Shown here piece after piece: positions 60,638 through 64,000 of a stretch of DNA of 64,000 bases (positions within the stretch are counted from its first letter, which is position 1; each line of letters begins with the position of its first letter). The position numbers and the translations under genes were made by a program. The stretch comes from Saccharomycopsis fibuligera x Saccharomycopsis cf. fibuligera (lineage: Eukaryota; Ascomycota; Saccharomycetes; Ascoideales; Saccharomycopsidaceae), in NCBI GenBank assembly GCA_001936135.1, contig CP012811.1, positions 2,604,001 through 2,668,000 on the forward strand. Reading direction: 5' to 3'. The notes beneath the pieces are model-generated. The model saw only the letters and a list, made by a program, of their open reading frames with translations. It was not told the DNA's origin and did not search any database.

Positions 60638-63124
60638 CTACCTAAACATCCAGCCGTTTCCCTCACCTTGCTGGCGCCAATTATTTGTTGGGTATCCTTT
60701 TTCAAACTTGTAAAGCCGGAATGCTTCTCTAATATGGAACGGAAGCAACGGTGGTGCCTCAGTGGGTAGCTTCACCTCCACCTCTTCTTCCACCTCTTCT
60801 TCCTTTGCTTTTTCGTTCTCTTGCCTTTTGACATCAATTTCCTTTTTTAAATCATTTTTCTTTGCAAACGGGTTTCGAGTTAGCTGTATTTTGCTGACAT
60901 CAATTGGATTCGATCCAGGGGCAGGAAATACTTTAGTGTGATTAAGCTTTTGAGGTTTATTTTCTGCCAGTGTGTTACTGATGTTTATTGAGGATTCAGA
61001 AGCACCAGGTGCTGCTTCACCATTATTTAGCTTTTGTTTCTTCTTGCCAGAAACTTCTTTCTTTAATTTTTTGAGCTTAAGCTCTCTTTTTTCAGTCAAT
61101 CTATCAGCTAGATTGACCTTTTCATGCGTCTCGTAAACATCCCTGGCTTTTTCTAATAATTCCATTACAAAATACTTGGCTAACCCACTGATAGCATAAT
61201 GTACAGGCACTGGGAGATTTTGACCCAACATTGTTGTAGAAATTTTCTTGATAAAAGATTTCGAAAGAGCTGATCTCTTATAAGCTTCATATCTTGTAGA
61301 TTGATCAGAGTTGAAGTTTTTCATCAACAAGCCCTGTTTTTCTCGATTGGTCAAGGGATTAAGATTAGAGGGTATTGGCTCAAGCTCTTCTTCATCTTCT
61401 TCAATTTTCTCGGGCTTTTCCGCAGCTTCTACTGGTTTGTCTTTATTGACATCATCTTCATCTTCAAGTAATTCTTTTGGTATTTCTTCCTCTTTTTCAA
61501 TAGTTTTTTTTGTTGCCAATTCGTTTATATTTCTAGCCTCGTCAAGATGAGAAATCAATATGTCGTATACATAATCTAAGTCATCGTCATCATCGCTAAC
61601 ATCGTCTATTGTTATTAAGTCTTCTGGTGGTACCGCGAGTTTCTTAACCTCAGCTTCTGCTGGTTTAGATTCTGCCGGTTTGGCCTCCGCTGGCTTGGCC
61701 TCCGCTGGCTTGGCCTCCGCTGGCTTGGCCTCCGCTGGCTTGGCCTCCGCTGGTTTGGCCTCCGCTGGTTTGGCCTCCGCTGGTTTGGCCTCCGCTGGTT
61801 TGGCCTCCGCTGGTTTGGCCTCCGCTGGTTTGGCAGGCTTTGTGCTGTCTTGCTGTTTTTTGGGTATGTCTTTGGTCTGTTGATCCACCAGTAGCGGTTT
61901 ATCTAAAGGCAACTGTTGATTGTTCTTTAGTTGTAGATTTGAATGAGAACTTGCCCTTAAATCATCATGCTGTTGCTTTATTGCTGCTTCTTCCTCCTGC
62001 TTTACTGTATTCGTGTTTTCATGCTCTGCCGCGATTTTGTCATTGGTGGAAGAGTCCGCCACATCTTTCATTTCAATATCGGCAGATGTCGGTACCATTT
62101 TTTGCTGCTTATCAGGTTCTTGTTCGTTACTTTGCAGTGTGTCGCCTTTTTCTTGATGTTTTTGGATAGCACCACTAATTTCATTGGAAGTGTGTTGAGC
62201 TGTGGATTGGTTCACAACGGGCTTTGGAACAGTGCTATCAGTCAGGTAGTTTTCGATCCTTGAAGTCTTTTCATCAGAACTTTTTCCAGTCTGCGCAATG
62301 GCTGTACTATCATTGAATTCCTCTTGCTCCTCCAATGTTATCGCAGTACTAGGCTGTATCAGCTCATTGGATAGAGCCTGTTCTTTGGTAGCAGCTTCCC
62401 TATTAGAAGATTTGCCCGGCAGCAAAATATTATAGCCTTTTTGGTCCTCTTTCACCACAGTTGGAAGTTCTTGATGGCTAAAGGATTTTTCTAGTGAACC
62501 CTTCAATTGAGACTGCTGATTTTTACTGTCCCCATCAGAGTCTTCCTGTATATGGTTGGATTGCTCTTGTGATTTCGTTTCCCGAAGAGGTTCATCAACA
62601 TTGGTTGGTTTGTTTCCAGTTTGCTGTTCATCTGTAAAGCCTTCCTGTGTCTGCTCTTGTTCAACGCCCTCAGTAGGTAATTCTTCAGAAGAAGCCACTG
62701 TATCAGATTGCCTCTCAACCTGCTGTGAGTCGGAATTTTGAGTACCTTTCTGGTTCTCGCCACTATTTCGTAGATCCTTAGTGGTTTGCGATTGTTTGTT
62801 CAGATCAGAATCATTGACACCTATCTGCAACAAACCTTCTTTAGCTTCTTGTTGAACAGCCCCTTCACTATATGACAGTAAAGTGTCACTATCTTTGCTC
62901 TCTTTTGCTGCCAAAGCGTTTGTAGGCGTCACTTCTTTATCGGCACCATTATTCTCAGCTATGTCATTACCATCAGTTATGTCATTATCAGATTTCTTGG
63001 TACTCTCTATAGAGGCCGTCTGTTCAGGTTTCTCAGTTGTAGATGCTGTTGCTGCTATTGGTTTTGCTTCATGTGTGGATAATATAGGCAATGGTTGATC
63101 CCGATTAGCATTATCTTCAGACAT
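60638..63124 (-). CDS. TAF11: Taf11, TFIID histone-fold subunit, with a very long N-terminal extension
   Basis: An 828-residue protein; yeast Taf11 has 346. The C-terminal part contains the TAFII28-like histone fold: FNSDQSTRYEAYKRSALSKS, FIKKISTTM, HYAISGLAKYFVMELLEKAR and, after an insertion of about 100 basic residues, PPLLPFHIREAFRLYKFEKG. Taf11 pairs with Taf13 in TFIID. About the first 550 residues are Gln/Glu/Lys/Ser/Thr-rich, without predicted structure, and hold ten or so KPAEA repeats followed by acidic runs. The frame is continuous and uses a single ATG. The extension is the odd part; the fold assignment is firm. Confidence 0.92.
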   Translation of the reverse strand: MSEDNANRDQPLPILSTHEAKPIAATASTTEKPEQTASIESTKKSDNDITDGNDIAENNGADKEVTPTNALAAKESKDSDTLLSYSEGAVQQEAKEGLLQIGVNDSDLNKQSQTTKDLRNSGENQKGTQNSDSQQVERQSDTVASSEELPTEGVEQEQTQEGFTDEQQTGNKPTNVDEPLRETKSQEQSNHIQEDSDGDSKNQQSQLKGSLEKSFSHQELPTVVKEDQKGYNILLPGKSSNREAATKEQALSNELIQPSTAITLEEQEEFNDSTAIAQTGKSSDEKTSRIENYLTDSTVPKPVVNQSTAQHTSNEISGAIQKHQEKGDTLQSNEQEPDKQQKMVPTSADIEMKDVADSSTNDKIAAEHENTNTVKQEEEAAIKQQHDDLRASSHSNLQLKNNQQLPLDKPLLVDQQTKDIPKKQQDSTKPAKPAEAKPAEAKPAEAKPAEAKPAEAKPAEAKPAEAKPAEAKPAEAKPAEAKPAESKPAEAEVKKLAVPPEDLITIDDVSDDDDDLDYVYDILISHLDEARNINELATKKTIEKEEEIPKELLEDEDDVNKDKPVEAAEKPEKIEEDEEELEPIPSNLNPLTNREKQGLLMKNFNSDQSTRYEAYKRSALSKSFIKKISTTMLGQNLPVPVHYAISGLAKYFVMELLEKARDVYETHEKVNLADRLTEKRELKLKKLKKEVSGKKKQKLNNGEAAPGASESSINISNTLAENKPQKLNHTKVFPAPGSNPIDVSKIQLTRNPFAKKNDLKKEIDVKRQENEKAKEEEVEEEVEVKLPTEAPPLLPFHIREAFRLYKFEKGYPTNNWRQQGEGNGWMFR
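61681..61830. repeat. 15-bp coding tandem repeat (KPAEA), ten units
   Basis: Ten perfect or near-perfect 15-base units inside TAF11. Four adjacent units carry an AAG Lys codon (61681-61740) and six adjacent ones AAA (61741-61830), so the array grew by separate local expansions of two variants. Confidence 0.93.
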
Positions 63125-63538
63125 TATTTATAATTTAGATAGCGCCGGATAATAAGTAGTTGATTGCTCTTTCAACACTTCTCTTTCTGTTTATACATCA
63201 TCCGTATTTCACGATTTTTGTTTGTTTTTTTTTGTCTAAAACGCACATCGCATCTTCTTGCCGGTGCTCGAAACCACAAGAATACAGTGTAAGCATATCT
63301 CGAGGACTATACGTCAACCTATCGACAGAGACAAAGTAACTAAAGGGAATTACAACACAATAGGCAAACAGCAGCAATAACAAACAAAAAATCAGAACTC
63401 GAAGCAAAACAAATGTGGTCATGGATTAACAATGCACAACTTAAAAAAGAAAAAAATATATAACAAACGCTAATATACAGTAAAATAATCTATAATGCAA
63501 AATGCAGATAATCTATAATTCTTTCGTGTGCCGTTGGC
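63125..63538. other. TAF11 promoter and APT1 3' flank
   Basis: Spacer between two minus-strand genes. No gene is seen; a 74-codon minus-strand frame is probably chance. Confidence 0.5.
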
Positions 63539-64000
63539 CTAGTTTTTCAAAGCTTCTTCTTGACCGGACAATAAAGTGAAAGTACCAGCTTGCAACTTTT
63601 CTCTACCTTTCAAGAAATCCAATTCCATAACGAACAAGAATTCTAAGATCTTGACTTGTTCTTCTTTCAAGACCAACTCACCAGCAGCTTGAGCACTACC
63701 ACCAGTGGCCAAGATGTCATCAACAATAATGACGTTGGAGTTTGGCTTGATAGCACCCTTTTGCATTTCAAACACATCTTCACCGTATTCTTTCTTGAAG
63801 ACAACTTGATTCACGGCACCTGGCAATTTACCTGGCTTTCTCACTGGAATGAAACCAGCGTTCAAGGCAAGGGCCAAAGCTGGGCCAAACAAAAAGCCTC
63901 TGGATTCCAAACCAATAACATAGTCAATTTTTTGACCGGCAAAAGTTTCGGTTAAATGAAGTTTGAAGGCATCAACCAACTTTTGAAAATCAGCAGGGTT
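63539..64000 (-). CDS. APT1: adenine phosphoribosyltransferase, 3' part (cut by the window edge)
   Basis: The C-terminal 153 residues of a type I phosphoribosyltransferase; the frame runs open to the window edge, so the first 30 or so residues lie outside. It converts adenine and PRPP to AMP in purine salvage, in the cytosol. IDYVIGLESRGFLFGPALA and FIPVRKPGKLPGAV are APRT signatures, and NVIIVDDILATGGSA is the PRPP-binding loop. Length and motifs match yeast Apt1 (187 residues). Codon use is strongly biased, as for a well-expressed gene. Apt1 and Apt2 cannot be told apart here. Confidence 0.93.
   Translation of the reverse strand, partial: NPADFQKLVDAFKLHLTETFAGQKIDYVIGLESRGFLFGPALALALNAGFIPVRKPGKLPGAVNQVVFKKEYGEDVFEMQKGAIKPNSNVIIVDDILATGGSAQAAGELVLKEEQVKILEFLFVMELDFLKGREKLQAGTFTLLSGQEEALKN

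Noticed and set aside
61680-61883. Plus-strand ORF of repeated Leu-Ala-Ser-Ala-Gly
   Set aside because: Antisense reading of the 15-bp KPAEA array; a period divisible by three keeps all frames open.
1-64000. tRNA, rRNA, CRISPR array, DNA transposon or LTR element
   Set aside because: By-eye search for B-box (GGTTCRANTCC) sequences, spaced direct repeats, terminal repeats and polymerase or transposase motifs found none; a tRNAscan or repeat search would be decisive.

Overview
The window is nuclear chromosomal DNA of a budding yeast (Saccharomycotina). Evidence: compact mostly intronless genes, AT-rich spacers with long poly(T)/poly(A) tracts, no bacterial-style operons, and a set of fungal orthologues (RAD54, LST8, RPT2, APS1, DOT1, SSN2/MED13, TAF11, an FLC gene, an MNN2-family mannosyltransferase). 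Short introns have GTATGT-like donors and (T/A)ACTAAC branch sites a few bases before the acceptor. I reconstruct seven introns in six genes, which is richer than Saccharomyces cerevisiae and suggests a lineage outside Saccharomycetaceae. CTG codons are rare; one at a conserved hydrophobic SET-domain position reads best as leucine, but I cannot settle the genetic code or the species.

Layout. 1-5.6 kb: gene-poor left edge, a secreted subtilisin-type protease and a GH18 chitinase ending in RDEL, both on the minus strand. 5.6-11.8 kb: RAD54 and a spliced SET/MYND methyltransferase (plus), converging on LST8 (minus). 11.8-20.7 kb: mostly spacer, holding two small spliced plus-strand genes (a CYSTM protein and the mitochondrial twin-CX9C protein MIX14) and a 99-residue orphan ORF. 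20.7-28.6 kb: a membrane-anchored histidine-phosphatase-like protein that has lost its catalytic HD pair, RPT2 with two introns, a DUF866 zinc protein, APS1 with a 13-nt last exon, and an MNN2-family mannosyltransferase. 28.6-39 kb: a T-rich spacer, an FLC-family membrane protein split by one frameshift, a YML020W-like hydrolase-fold protein and DOT1. 39-49 kb: MED13, a secreted/membrane protein resembling the C-terminal region of killer-toxin-like chitinases, and a second subtilisin. 49-64 kb: a 3.3-kb stretch without a recognisable gene, a coiled-coil protein, a 2-oxoglutarate/Fe(II) oxygenase-like protein, a second GH18 chitinase with a Ser/Thr tail, a WDR8-like protein, TAF11 with a very long repeat-bearing N-terminus, and the 3' part of adenine phosphoribosyltransferase cut by the right edge.

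How the genes relate. Three themes recur: chromatin and transcription (RAD54, SET/MYND, DOT1, MED13, TAF11), growth control, proteolysis and trafficking (LST8, RPT2, APS1), and secreted or wall-directed proteins (two subtilisins, two GH18 chitinases, the toxin-chitinase-like protein, the phosphatase-like protein, the mannosyltransferase, FLC). The paired subtilisins and paired chitinases within 57 kb are the clearest sign of lineage-specific expansion of secreted hydrolases. I see no tRNA, rRNA, CRISPR array, intact transposon or retroelement.
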